A stretch of 8,362 nt of DNA from Burkholderia sp. (GCF_018375725.1 NZ_JAHACR010000185.1:1-8362), one strand, 5' to 3'; positions 1 to 6,876 are shown, counted from the first letter of the stretch. The notes: generated by a model not told the origin, from the sequence alone. Numbers and translations: made by a program.

Positions 1-219
1 GCGCCGCAGCGCCTCCTCGACCGGCATCGTGACCCATGCCGCCATCTGCTCGGCCGGCCGGTCGCCGGCGTCCAGCGAGACGACCGCGCGTGGAAACGCC
101 ACGTTCGGAAACAGGGAGATCGGCAGCCGAAACGCGGTCAGCACACCGGCTATCGCCAGCAGCGCGACGGCGAACAGCAGCGATCGCCGGTGATGCTGCA
201 TCCACTGCCCGAAGTTCAT
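1..219 (-). CDS. RND efflux pump inner-membrane subunit, N-terminal fragment
   Basis: This is the first 73 residues of a resistance-nodulation-division permease, the proton-driven pump of a tripartite efflux system; the rest lies beyond the left edge. The translation starts MNFGQWMQHHRRSLLFAVAL. A short basic cytoplasmic end is followed by the first transmembrane helix (about residues 13-31). Next comes the family pattern LPISLFPNVAFPRAVVSL and then the start of the periplasmic porter domain, with a PVEEALRR motif. The ATG is at 219-217 and overlaps the TGA of the adaptor gene (ATGA), which suggests translational coupling. An AGGAG ribosome site at 234-230 sits 10 bases upstream. The sequence after helix 1 does not have the VPDI pattern usual in CzcA/CusA metal pumps and looks nearer to AcrB/HAE-like or unclassified RND proteins. 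The substrate cannot be told from this fragment. The family call is firm. Confidence 0.9.
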   Translation of the reverse strand, partial: MNFGQWMQHHRRSLLFAVALLAIAGVLTAFRLPISLFPNVAFPRAVVSLDAGDRPAEQMAAWVTMPVEEALRR

Positions 220-1307
220 CGACGCGATGCTCCTGTCAGGCGAATGCGCATGCCGTCCTGCAATTCGTCGTTACCGATCGCGACGACCGGTTGCGCCGGA
301 TTCAGCGAACCGTCCACGCCGTAGCGGCCGCCATTTTCGACGCGCACGGCGACGTTGACACGATGCGCACGATGCGTCGGGCCGATCTGGAATACGTATG
401 CGCCGGCCTCGTCGCGCAGCACGGCCGATCTCGGCACGACCCACCACGTGCCGGTCTGCGTCGCGATGTCGGCGCTGACGCGGGTGCCCGGAATGAATGG
501 CGTGCCGCCAAGCGGTACGTTCGCGCCGATGTTGACGAGCTGGCTTTGCGGATCCACCGACGCGCCCACGACGACCACGTGTCCCGCGGGATTCGCATGC
601 GCAAGTGCCGTCGACAGCCCGTGCAGCACGAGCGTATCGCCGGCTCGGATCGACGCGACCGCGGACGGTTCGACGCCGAGGGTCACGTTCGCTTCCCGGC
701 CGGCGCCGCCTCTGGCCGCAACCTGCGCGATCGCCGCCCCGGCTTGCAACTGATCGCCGGGCAGCGCCGAGATCTGCATCACGACGCCAGCGATCGGCGC
801 CGCGATCGTCACGTCCCCGCTGCGCACGCCCATGCGCTGTTGCGCCGCCTGCCCCTGTTGCGCATCGTCCAGCGCCTTTTGGGCGGCGGCCAATTGCGAC
901 TGGGTCGCGAGGCCGTCCTGATAGAGCGCCTGCACACGGGCCAGTTCCCCGCGGGCGAGCGTCAGCGCGGTCGCGGCCTGCGAGGCGGCCAGCGCAGCCG
1001 CGGGATCGGCCTGCACGACGACCAGCGGCGCACCGCGCGCAACGCTCTGCCCGGGCAGAACCCGCACCTTCCGGATGCGCGCCACATAGGGCAGGCTCAC
1101 GGTCGTCAGACTCGCCGACGAGGTCGCGACGACGCCGTACGCGCGCACCGGCTGCGAAATCGGCTCACGCTGCACGCGGACCACTTCGACCGACGCCGTG
1201 ACGGGTTCATCGGCATGCGCCGGGTGGTCGACCGTTGCCATCGCGGCAAGCGCTGCGACGAGCGCTGCCGCGCGAATGCGTCTGACGTGTGACGGGGCAA
1301 TGTGCAT
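216..1307 (-). CDS. RND efflux periplasmic adaptor (membrane fusion protein)
   Basis: This is the periplasmic adaptor that links the inner-membrane RND pump to the outer-membrane channel, 363 residues from ATG 1307. A cleavable signal peptide is visible: basic MHIAPSHVRRIR, a hydrophobic Ala-rich core, then a cut after AHA (about residue 32). The barrel-sandwich first half is near residues 50-102 (VRVLPGQSVARGAPLVVV, the lipoyl-like half motif). An alpha-hairpin rich in Ala/Gln follows at about 103-160, then the second lipoyl half with APIAGVVMQI and PGDQLQAG (169-190). Beta-barrel and membrane-proximal domains run from about 205 to the end (FIPGTRVSADI, WWVVPRSAVL). Start choice: a TTG at 1316 would overlap the preceding TGA as TTGA. 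I prefer ATG 1307, because AGGCG lies about 11 bases upstream of it and too close to the TTG. The protein has no visible metal-binding His/Met cluster. Export substrate is unknown. Confidence 0.92.
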   Translation of the reverse strand: MHIAPSHVRRIRAAALVAALAAMATVDHPAHADEPVTASVEVVRVQREPISQPVRAYGVVATSSASLTTVSLPYVARIRKVRVLPGQSVARGAPLVVVQADPAAALAASQAATALTLARGELARVQALYQDGLATQSQLAAAQKALDDAQQGQAAQQRMGVRSGDVTIAAPIAGVVMQISALPGDQLQAGAAIAQVAARGGAGREANVTLGVEPSAVASIRAGDTLVLHGLSTALAHANPAGHVVVVGASVDPQSQLVNIGANVPLGGTPFIPGTRVSADIATQTGTWWVVPRSAVLRDEAGAYVFQIGPTHRAHRVNVAVRVENGGRYGVDGSLNPAQPVVAIGNDELQDGMRIRLTGASRR

Positions 1308-1312
1308 GGCAT

Positions 1313-2770
1313 TCAACGCCTGGAGGAATCGGGGGAAAAGGCATCCGGGATCGCGCTGCCAAGCAGCGCCTGCAGCGCGATCCGCTGCTCCGCCAGCGCA
1401 TCGCGCTGTGCCGCGACGTCGATACGGCGCGTCAGCGCGGCCAGTTGGGCGTCGGTGTACTGTCCGATCGCGATGGTGTGCCCGGCATAGGCCTGCGTCG
1501 CATGCTCGGCGGCACGATCGAGTGCCGGCAGCGCGGCTTCGTCCTGCGCGAGTTGGCCGGCGGCGAGCGCGCCATCGGCACGCAGGCGGGCGATATCCAT
1601 GTAAGCGGCGTTCAGGCGGGTCTGATATTCGTCGCCGAGACGCTGCCGCGTCGCCTGCTCGATCGCGATATTGCCGCGATTGCGGTTGAAGATCGGCAGG
1701 TTGAGCGTGACCTGGAAACCGTTCGTATAGACATTGGACGTGTCGCGCGCGCGATTGCCGCTGACCACCAGCGTCTGAAACTGATTCAGGATCGCGGCGC
1801 GGTATTTTTGTTCCTGCGCCTGGTAACCGGCCTGCAGCGCGATCAGGTCCGGACGCCGCTGCGGCAAGGCGGCCACCGCGTCGTCGAGCGTCGCGTCGGG
1901 AAGCGGCGCGAGCGCGTCCGAGCCGGCCAGCCGCAAGTCGACGTCCGGTGCGAGACCGAGCAGCGCGTTCAGGTCGCGGCGCGTCTGCTGGCGCGTGCGC
2001 AGCATGCCGGCATATTGCTTGCGCGCGTCGGCATAAGCGATCGATGCGACGCTGACAACGTCGTCAGTCAGGTTGCCCGCATCGCGCGCGTGCGTCATCC
2101 GTTCATGACGCGCCGCACTCAGGTCGAGCGTTTGCCGGAGCAACGGCAACACGGCATCCTGGTAACGCGCTCTGGTGTAAAGCTGTTTCGCCTGCGCGAC
2201 GACCTGCCATTCCTGCCACAGCAAGCCAAGGTCGATCTTGCGCACGTTCGCGTCGGCGGCGCGCTTGTTCGCGCTGCGCGTCACGATCGCCATCACGTCC
2301 ATGCCGATGCTGTAGGTGAACGCGCGCACGTAACCGATCGCGCCCGGAAAGTCGTTCGCCAGCGACAATTGCGGATCCGGCAGCAGGCCCGCGGAATACG
2401 CCTGCGCCTGCGCGATGCCGAGATCGTCGCGTGCGAGCTTCAGGTCGGGATTGTTCGCCACCGCAAGCATCGCGACCTCTTCCATGTCGAAGCCGTCCGC
2501 CGGATCGAACCGATGCGCGGCCAGTTCCGGCAGCGGCATCGCGGCGGGATCGATATGGAGCCGGCCAAGCGCGTCGGCGGTCGTGAGCGTCGCATGCGAA
2601 GCCAGCGGCTGGGGGTGATAGACGGTGCAGCCGCCGAGCGCGAATGCACACGCGAATATCACGCGGACGAGATGCCATGACGTGGCCGGTGCTGAGCGTA
2701 ACAACGTGCGTTCTCTGTTCGGTGGTCGTGGAAACGACGCCCCGGCAGCCCGGAACGTTGATCGCGCCAT
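1313..2770 (-). CDS. TolC-family outer-membrane efflux lipoprotein
   Basis: This is the outer-membrane factor of the tripartite pump, first gene of the operon. It forms the trimeric barrel and periplasmic alpha-tunnel through which substrate leaves the cell. Read from ATG 2770 it is 485 residues. A lipobox-like ALGGC ends at Cys48, so the mature protein is probably a lipoprotein. Two outer-membrane-efflux repeats follow. The first (about 95-290) contains NNPDLKLARDDLGIAQAQ and LLPDPQLSLAND. The second (about 300-475) contains RRPDLIALQAGYQAQEQ, LPIFNRNRGNIAIEQATR and IGQYTDAQLAAL. The 47 residues ahead of the Cys are long for a signal peptide. A TTG at 2704 (residue 23), with AGAG just upstream, would give a more usual 25-residue basic leader, so the true start may be there. 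The stop (1315-1313) lies next to or within the adaptor start. The C-B-A gene order resembles czcCBA operons, but this alone does not show metal export. Confidence 0.9.
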   Translation of the reverse strand: MARSTFRAAGASFPRPPNRERTLLRSAPATSWHLVRVIFACAFALGGCTVYHPQPLASHATLTTADALGRLHIDPAAMPLPELAAHRFDPADGFDMEEVAMLAVANNPDLKLARDDLGIAQAQAYSAGLLPDPQLSLANDFPGAIGYVRAFTYSIGMDVMAIVTRSANKRAADANVRKIDLGLLWQEWQVVAQAKQLYTRARYQDAVLPLLRQTLDLSAARHERMTHARDAGNLTDDVVSVASIAYADARKQYAGMLRTRQQTRRDLNALLGLAPDVDLRLAGSDALAPLPDATLDDAVAALPQRRPDLIALQAGYQAQEQKYRAAILNQFQTLVVSGNRARDTSNVYTNGFQVTLNLPIFNRNRGNIAIEQATRQRLGDEYQTRLNAAYMDIARLRADGALAAGQLAQDEAALPALDRAAEHATQAYAGHTIAIGQYTDAQLAALTRRIDVAAQRDALAEQRIALQALLGSAIPDAFSPDSSRR

Positions 2771-2786
2771 TATGTTGAGCCGCAGC

Positions 2787-2802
2787 TTAAGAATCGATTA
2801 AA
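2787..2802 (-). promoter_or_regulatory. Possible -10 region and small palindrome for the efflux operon
   Basis: This is a short AT-rich island in otherwise GC-rich DNA just upstream of the outer-membrane factor gene. On the minus strand it contains TTTAAT at 2802-2797, a five-of-six match to the sigma70 -10 box. It overlaps the 8-bp palindrome AATCGATT (2792-2799), and TTAA occurs at both ends of 2787-2801. Initiation about 7 bases downstream of the -10 box would leave a leader of about 20 bases before ATG 2770. I find no convincing -35 box at the right distance. The site may therefore need an activator, or the palindrome may be an operator. No regulator gene is visible in the window. Confidence 0.3.
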
Positions 2803-2927
2803 CATCGACAGCGCCGCGCTTGCCGCTTTTTCACGTCACGCCCGGACGATGCGATCCCGGACAGTGCCAAGCATTCCATCCGAACATCGCCGACTCGTCA
2901 ATCGCATCGTCCTTTGCCGCCCCCGCA

Positions 2928-2958
2928 GCGCGGGCGTGACACTCATCGTCGCCCGCGC
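2928..2958. repeat. Inverted repeat, 9-bp arms with 13-base loop
   Basis: GCGCGGGCG at 2928-2936 is the exact reverse complement of CGCCCGCGC at 2950-2958. No T-run follows on either strand, so it is not a standard intrinsic terminator. Its place in the middle of a divergent promoter region allows an operator or mRNA-structure role. In DNA of this GC content a 9-bp G/C arm may also arise by chance. Confidence 0.4.
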
Positions 2959-3078
2959 CTGATTGACCGGAATCGGCCATGGAATCAAGCGGAGATCCCG
3001 CCGATTTTTCCTATGTCCCGCAGCCCTCGGTTCATGGTTTCGATACCCGGCCGGCGCCAGGTGAAACACCCTGAGCGG

Positions 3079-3107
3079 TTGAGCACCGTTGCCGAAGCAT
3101 CTATGCT
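3079..3107 (+). promoter_or_regulatory. Sigma70-type promoter for the Ap4A phosphorylase gene
   Basis: A -35 box TTGAGC (3079-3084) and a -10 box TATGCT (3102-3107) are separated by exactly 17 bases. Each matches four of six consensus positions. Transcription would start near 3114, leaving only about 15 bases before ATG 3129. That fits the lack of a strong ribosome site ahead of this gene. This is a pattern call only. Confidence 0.5.
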
Positions 3108-3128
3108 GGAACGCAAGCGCCACCCATC

Positions 3129-4025
3129 ATGCCTCCCTCATCTCTTCAGCCCGGCACCCTCCGGCAGGCCATCGCGCAACAGACGGCGCGGGCCCTGCGC
3201 AGCGGGGCATTGCGCCCGATCGAAACCGTCCAGCAGTCGATCGAGGACGGCGGCGTGCGATTCGTGATTCGGCAGGTCTCGAGCCTGACGCGCAAGGATC
3301 AGGCCGGCACCACCCGCACGCCCGGGGACGACCCATTCCTCCCCTACGACCCCGACCTGTTTGTTGCGGATATCTCGGACACCCATCTGGCCTTGCTCAA
3401 CAAGTTCAACGTCCTCGCTCATCACCTGCTCATCGTCACCCGCCGCTTCGAGCCGCAGGAGGCGTTGCTGACCGTGGCGGACTTTGCGGCGCTGCTGGCC
3501 TGCATGGCGGAGTTCGGAAGCCTGGGCTTCTATAACGGCGGGAAAGTTGCTGGCGCAAGCCAGGCCCATAAACATCTGCAGATCGTGCCGCTGCCGTTCA
3601 CCGAGGACGGCCCTGCATTGCCGATCGGCCCGTTGCTGGCGTCGGCGCGGATCGCCGGCGGCATCGGCACCGTCCCCGGCCTGACATTTGCGCATGCATT
3701 CGCGCCGCTGGATCTTTTGGCGGCGCCCGCGCACGAGATGGCAGACGCGGCGTGCAGGCACTACCGCGCATTGCTCGATGCGGTTGGCATCCGCGCGCTC
3801 GATACCGACGGCGAACTGCGCCAATCGGCGCCGTACAACCTGCTGGCGATGTCCGCCGGGCTGCTGCTGGTGCCCCGATCCCGGGAATTCGTTGACGGCA
3901 TCTCGGTCAATGCGCTGGGATTCGCCGGCTCGTTGTTTGTCCGCGATACCGCACAAATGCGGATCGTCGAGCGTCTTGGCCCGATGCATCTTCTCCGGCA
4001 AGCAGCGGCCCCGAGCATCGCATGA
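3129..4025 (+). CDS. ATP adenylyltransferase / Ap4A phosphorylase (HIT-related)
   Basis: This 298-residue cytoplasmic enzyme is of the type that splits diadenosine tetraphosphate with phosphate into ATP and ADP (Apa1/Apa2 of yeast, EC 2.7.7.53). It probably limits the level of the stress nucleotide Ap4A. The N-terminal half shows NKFNVLAHHLLIVTRRFEPQ (91-110) and GFYNGGKVAGASQAHKHLQ (133-151). The HKHLQ core (H147, H149, Q151) matches the family's active-site histidine motif, with one of these histidines the expected nucleophile that carries AMP. The C-terminal ATP-transferase part has APYNLLAMSAGLLLVPRS (234-251) and ISVNALGFAGSLFV (258-271), both strongly conserved in the family. Length is close to the 320-odd residues of the yeast enzymes. 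The gene stands alone and is divergent from the efflux operon, with no visible functional link. The start at 3129 follows the promoter closely. E. coli degrades Ap4A with an unrelated hydrolase (ApaH), so this is the alternative phosphorolytic route. Confidence 0.9.
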   Translation: MPPSSLQPGTLRQAIAQQTARALRSGALRPIETVQQSIEDGGVRFVIRQVSSLTRKDQAGTTRTPGDDPFLPYDPDLFVADISDTHLALLNKFNVLAHHLLIVTRRFEPQEALLTVADFAALLACMAEFGSLGFYNGGKVAGASQAHKHLQIVPLPFTEDGPALPIGPLLASARIAGGIGTVPGLTFAHAFAPLDLLAAPAHEMADAACRHYRALLDAVGIRALDTDGELRQSAPYNLLAMSAGLLLVPRSREFVDGISVNALGFAGSLFVRDTAQMRIVERLGPMHLLRQAAAPSIA

Positions 4026-4223
4026 CACCCCGCCCGCCTTCCGTGATCATGACGGACGACGACCGTGCCGGGACGGACGCGCAGCCGATCCGGCCGCGGC
4101 CTCCCCCGTGGCGTTTCGACACACCCGCCATCGGATTGCGCCGGCCATCACGCATCGCCTGCGGCACCGCTGTCCGGCGGCGGACGCGGATCGATTTCGC
4201 CCCGCCGGGCGACCGTGGCATTG

Positions 4224-4260
4224 TTGCCAATTCCGGAAAAATCTAATCCGCAATTGGCAA
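4224..4260. promoter_or_regulatory. 37-bp interrupted inverted repeat, likely regulator site for the porin
   Basis: TTGCCAATT (4224-4232) is the exact reverse complement of AATTGGCAA (4252-4260). After one mismatch each side, CGGA (4234-4237) pairs with TCCG (4247-4250), leaving a 9-base centre. In all, 13 of 14 arm positions match. An 8-bp palindrome CAATATTG (4258-4265) overlaps the right end. The dyad centre (4242) is about 54 bases upstream of the transcription start predicted from the -10 box at 4284-4289, a usual place for an activator. No T-run follows, so a terminator is unlikely. The regulator is not identified. Confidence 0.55.
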
Positions 4261-4262
4261 TA

Positions 4263-4289
4263 TTGTTGGAAAATATGGCCGATTATGCT
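4263..4289 (+). promoter_or_regulatory. Candidate porin promoter
   Basis: The -10 candidate TATGCT (4284-4289) is identical to the one ahead of the phosphorylase gene. The best -35 match is TTGTTG (4263-4268) with a 15-base spacer, shorter than ideal. Such a weak promoter would fit dependence on an activator bound at the adjacent inverted repeat. The predicted leader is about 72 bases and ends in a strong ribosome site, AGGGAGG at 4353-4359. Confidence 0.35.
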
Positions 4290-4367
4290 CTGTACCCCAG
4301 TCTCGACCGTCGAGCCGCAAAACCAGAGCGCTGCTGACAAAATCAACCGGCCAGGGAGGCCAATCCA

Positions 4368-5516
4368 ATGAAGAAAGTCGCCATTTCCAGTGGTGTGGGT
4401 GCGTTGTTCGTTTGTGCCGCGTCGTCGGCATACGCACAAAGCTCCGTCACGCTGTATGGCCTCGTCGATACGACCATCCGTTATCAGACGAATGCAGGCC
4501 CGAATGGCAAAGACATGATCGGCATGGCGGTCGGCCCGGAAACGCACAGCCGCTGGGGCCTGCGCGGCACCGAAGATCTGGGGGGCGGCCTGTCGACAGT
4601 CTTCCGCCTTGAAAACGGCTTCGAGCTCGGCGACGGCAAACTGCACGTCCCGAATACGCTGTTCAGCCGGCAAGCGTTCGTCGGCCTGTCGAGCGACCGA
4701 TACGGCACGCTGACGTTCGGCAACCAGTACGCGCCGCTGTACGACACCATGGGCGACGTGTTCGACCCGTTGACGGTCGGCAACTACTGGCAAGACAGCT
4801 GGGTCTACAACGGCATCGGCCCCTATGTGACCGTTCCGAACTCGGTCAAGTACGTGTTCTCGTACAACGGTCTCAGCGTCGATGCACTCTACGGCTTCGG
4901 CAATCATGCCGGCGCGATGGGACTCGATAGCACCTACGCCGTCGAAGTGACTTACACGCGCGGACCGGCGTCGTTCAACGCCGGTTTCCACCAGACTTCC
5001 GTGTCGTCGCTGAACGGCAGCTCGATCAACGGCGCGAAGATCAACCTCCTGCACCTCAGCACCGCCTACCAGATTACGCAGACCGTCCGTCTGCTCGCCG
5101 GCTGGCTGCACGCCCAGGACAAGACCGGCACGACGGATTTCAACATGCAGCAATCCGGCGCGCCGACCCTCAAGGGCGGCAGCCCGAACCGCATCGACGA
5201 CGTGCTGTACCTCGCCGCCAACTGGCAGGTCACGCCCCCGCTGCTGATCACGATGGCCGGCTATTACGGTCGCGCACGCAATGCCGCGCGGCTCGACGGC
5301 ACGCTCGGCTCGGGGGTCAACTACTCCGCGACGATGCTTGCCGAATATTCGTTCTCGAAGAAAACCGAGGTCTACTGCACAGTGGATTTCGCGCGCGGCA
5401 GCGGCGCATTTGCCGCCGATTACCCGGGCATGACCAATCCGGCCACCGGCAATGTCGACCGGATCGGCCGAACCAACAACCTCGGTGCGGCAATCGGCTT
5501 GCGCCAGATTTTCTGA
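4368..5516 (+). CDS. Gram-negative general porin (betaproteobacterial trimeric type)
   Basis: This 382-residue outer-membrane protein is expected to form a 16-strand beta-barrel trimer that lets small hydrophilic solutes diffuse into the periplasm. The signal peptide is clear: MKK, a hydrophobic stretch and AYA before the cut at residue 23, giving a mature start QSSVTLYGLVDTTIRYQ, the hallmark of Burkholderia/Neisseria-type porins. Other family marks are SRWGLRGTEDLGGGLSTVFR (61-80), FSRQAFVGLSSDRYGTLTFG (99-118) and QYAPLYDTMGD (120-130), which should start constriction loop 3. NNLGAAIGLRQIF at the end has the terminal Phe needed for barrel assembly. The start is firm: AGGGAGG (4353-4359) lies 8 bases before the ATG. 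The mature part has a single Cys (C337, in TEVYCTVDF), which is unusual for this class. The gene is convergent with tyrB and ends 83 bases before the shared terminator. Solute preference cannot be read from the sequence. Confidence 0.95.
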   Translation: MKKVAISSGVGALFVCAASSAYAQSSVTLYGLVDTTIRYQTNAGPNGKDMIGMAVGPETHSRWGLRGTEDLGGGLSTVFRLENGFELGDGKLHVPNTLFSRQAFVGLSSDRYGTLTFGNQYAPLYDTMGDVFDPLTVGNYWQDSWVYNGIGPYVTVPNSVKYVFSYNGLSVDALYGFGNHAGAMGLDSTYAVEVTYTRGPASFNAGFHQTSVSSLNGSSINGAKINLLHLSTAYQITQTVRLLAGWLHAQDKTGTTDFNMQQSGAPTLKGGSPNRIDDVLYLAANWQVTPPLLITMAGYYGRARNAARLDGTLGSGVNYSATMLAEYSFSKKTEVYCTVDFARGSGAFAADYPGMTNPATGNVDRIGRTNNLGAAIGLRQIF

Positions 5517-5599
5517 CGGGTGGCGCCGCGCCGTTTTTGTCGATGCCTGAATGGCATCCAAAGGCCGGCGCCCCGCTCATCCGCCACGAACCCAAAGAA

Positions 5600-5634
5600 A
5601 AACCGGCTGCCGTCACAACGACGGCAGCCGGTTT
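5600..5634. terminator. Bidirectional intrinsic terminator between porin and tyrB
   Basis: A perfect 15-bp stem pairs 5600-5614 with 5620-5634 around the 5-base loop ACAAC; the core of the stem is CCGGCTGCCGT. On the plus strand it runs into TTTGTT, and on the minus strand the stem is followed by TTTTCTTT. It lies 83 bases after the porin stop and 39 bases after the tyrB stop. It therefore serves both convergent genes. Confidence 0.9.
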
Positions 5635-5673
5635 GTTCATGCGATGTGCGCGGCGGCCTGGCTGCCGCAAGAC

Positions 5674-6876
5674 TCACGCGCCGTGCTTCAGCACCGTGGC
5701 GATCGCATCGGCGACGATGCCGACATTCGCGTCGTTCAGACCCGCGACACACATCCGCCCCGAGCGCAACACATACACGCCATGCCGCTCACGCAGCGCA
5801 TCGACCTGCGACTCGGTCAGACCGGTGTATGTGAACATCCCGCGCTGCTTCACATAGCGCGTCAGCGCCTCGCCGGACACATGGTCGCGCAGGCCGTCAT
5901 GGATCGCCTGGCGCATGCGCGCGATGCGGCGGCACATCGCCGAGAGTTCTTCCTCCCACTGCTTGCGCAGTGCCGGCGTGTTGAGCACCGTCGAGACGAT
6001 CTTCGCGCCGTGGATCGGCGGGTTGCTGTAGTTCGACCGCACCGCGCCCGCGAGCTGGCCGAGCACGCGGTCTGCCGCGGCGGCATCCTCGCAGATCACG
6101 CTCAGGCCGCCGACCCGCTCGCCGTACAGCGAGAAGTTCTTCGAGAACGAGTTCGCGACCAGCGCCGGCACGCCGCGGCGGGCCAGCTCGCGCACCGCGA
6201 ACGCATCCGCATCGAGGCCCGCGCCGAAGCCCTGGTAGGCCATGTCGACAAACGGCAGCAACTCGCGCGCCTCCAGCACGTCGATCAGCTTCGACCACTG
6301 GCCTTCGTCGAGATCGACGCCGGTCGGGTTGTGGCAGCAGGCGTGCAGCAGCACGATGCTGCGTGCGGGCAGCGCGGCGATCGCCGCGAGCATCGCGTCA
6401 AACTTCAGGCCGCCCGTCGCTTCGTCATAGTACGGATACGTGTTCACCGTGAACCCGGCGCGCTCGAAGATGAAACGATGGTTTTCCCAGCTCGGATCGC
6501 TCAGCCATACCTGCGCATCCGGGAAATAGCGCTTCAGGAAATCCGCGCCGACCTTCAGCGCGCCCGAGCCGCCGAGCGTCTGGACGGTCGCGATCCGGCC
6601 CGCCGCGCGCGCCGGATGATCCGCGCCGAACACGAGCGCCTGCACGGCATCGCGATACGGCGCCATGCCGACCATCGGCAGATACGGCGTCGGGCCGATC
6701 TCGCGCTGCAGCGCCGTCGCGGCTTCACGCACCGCCCCCATCACGGGAATCTTGCCGTCGGCGTCGAAATAGATGCCGATGCTCAGGTTGACCTTCGCGG
6801 TGCGCGGGTCTTTCTGGAAGTTCTCGTTGAGCGTCAGGATCGGATCGCCGGGATATGCGTCGATATGTTCGAACAT
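5674..6876 (-). CDS. tyrB: Aromatic amino acid aminotransferase
   Basis: This PLP-dependent class I aminotransferase (400 residues, cytoplasmic) exchanges the amino group between Tyr/Phe (also Asp, Leu to some extent) and 2-oxoglutarate. The start MFEHIDAYPGDPILTLNENF and NLSIGIYFDADGKIPVM are typical of the TyrB/AspC group. Key residues are visible. K246 in NSFSKNFSLYGERVGG forms the Schiff base with PLP, and N183 sits in HNPTG. D211 and Y214 are in VDMAYQGFG, and R374 in SGRMCVAGLN is the substrate carboxylate arginine. R280 in RSNYSNPP is the probable side-chain carboxylate contact. TyrB is favoured over AspC by likeness to TyrB-type sequences and by the neighbouring aromatic permease, but aspartate activity is expected too. 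ATG 6876 fits the family's N-terminus; the ribosome site is weak. The same frame stays open far upstream through the spacer and out of frame across aroP, but that extension has no family likeness. The gene probably follows aroP in one transcript. Confidence 0.93.
   Translation of the reverse strand: MFEHIDAYPGDPILTLNENFQKDPRTAKVNLSIGIYFDADGKIPVMGAVREAATALQREIGPTPYLPMVGMAPYRDAVQALVFGADHPARAAGRIATVQTLGGSGALKVGADFLKRYFPDAQVWLSDPSWENHRFIFERAGFTVNTYPYYDEATGGLKFDAMLAAIAALPARSIVLLHACCHNPTGVDLDEGQWSKLIDVLEARELLPFVDMAYQGFGAGLDADAFAVRELARRGVPALVANSFSKNFSLYGERVGGLSVICEDAAAADRVLGQLAGAVRSNYSNPPIHGAKIVSTVLNTPALRKQWEEELSAMCRRIARMRQAIHDGLRDHVSGEALTRYVKQRGMFTYTGLTESQVDALRERHGVYVLRSGRMCVAGLNDANVGIVADAIATVLKHGA

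Larger units (their letters stand above)
2771..3128. other. Divergent intergenic region between efflux operon and Ap4A phosphorylase
   Basis: This stretch of 358 bases holds the 5' ends of two divergent genes. Its left end is an AT-rich island with a possible minus-strand -10 box. The middle holds a 9-bp hairpin (2928-2958). The right end has a plus-strand promoter (3079-3107). Short open frames on both strands (for example 2836-3123 minus and 2914-3267 plus) are rich in Arg/Pro/His, resemble no family I know and have no good ribosome site, so I treat the region as non-coding. Confidence 0.6.
4026..4367. other. Intergenic region upstream of the porin
   Basis: This stretch of 342 bases lies between the phosphorylase stop and the porin start. 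The left two thirds (to about 4220) are GC-rich and contain a 10-bp palindrome GGCCGCGGCC (4092-4101); I see no clear terminator for the phosphorylase gene. A 74-codon frame begins at 4022 in an ATGA overlap with the stop. It is Arg/Pro-rich and unlike any family I know, so I do not call it a gene. The right part is clearly AT-richer and holds the inverted repeat at 4224-4260, a likely -10 box and the porin leader. Confidence 0.6.

Noticed and set aside
1289..2680. 463-codon plus-strand frame over the outer-membrane factor gene, and the 418-codon frame at 36-1292 over the adaptor gene
   Set aside because: Both are mirror frames of well-supported minus-strand efflux genes and resemble no known protein.
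2836..3123. 95-codon minus-strand frame in the divergent region, a possible small regulator
   Set aside because: There is no helix-turn-helix pattern, no ribosome site and a biased composition, and it would cover the plus-strand promoter.
3138..4028. 296-codon minus-strand frame over the Ap4A phosphorylase gene
   Set aside because: The plus strand carries all the conserved family motifs; the minus frame has none.
4022..4246. 74-codon frame overlapping the phosphorylase stop as ATGA, like a coupled second gene
   Set aside because: It is rich in Arg and Pro with no family likeness, and its end runs into the inverted repeat before the porin. The ATGA overlap alone is not enough.
4047..5561. 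504-codon antisense frame over the porin
   Set aside because: The porin on the plus strand has a signal peptide, ribosome site and family motifs. The antisense frame is open because of third-position GC bias and has no recognisable domains.
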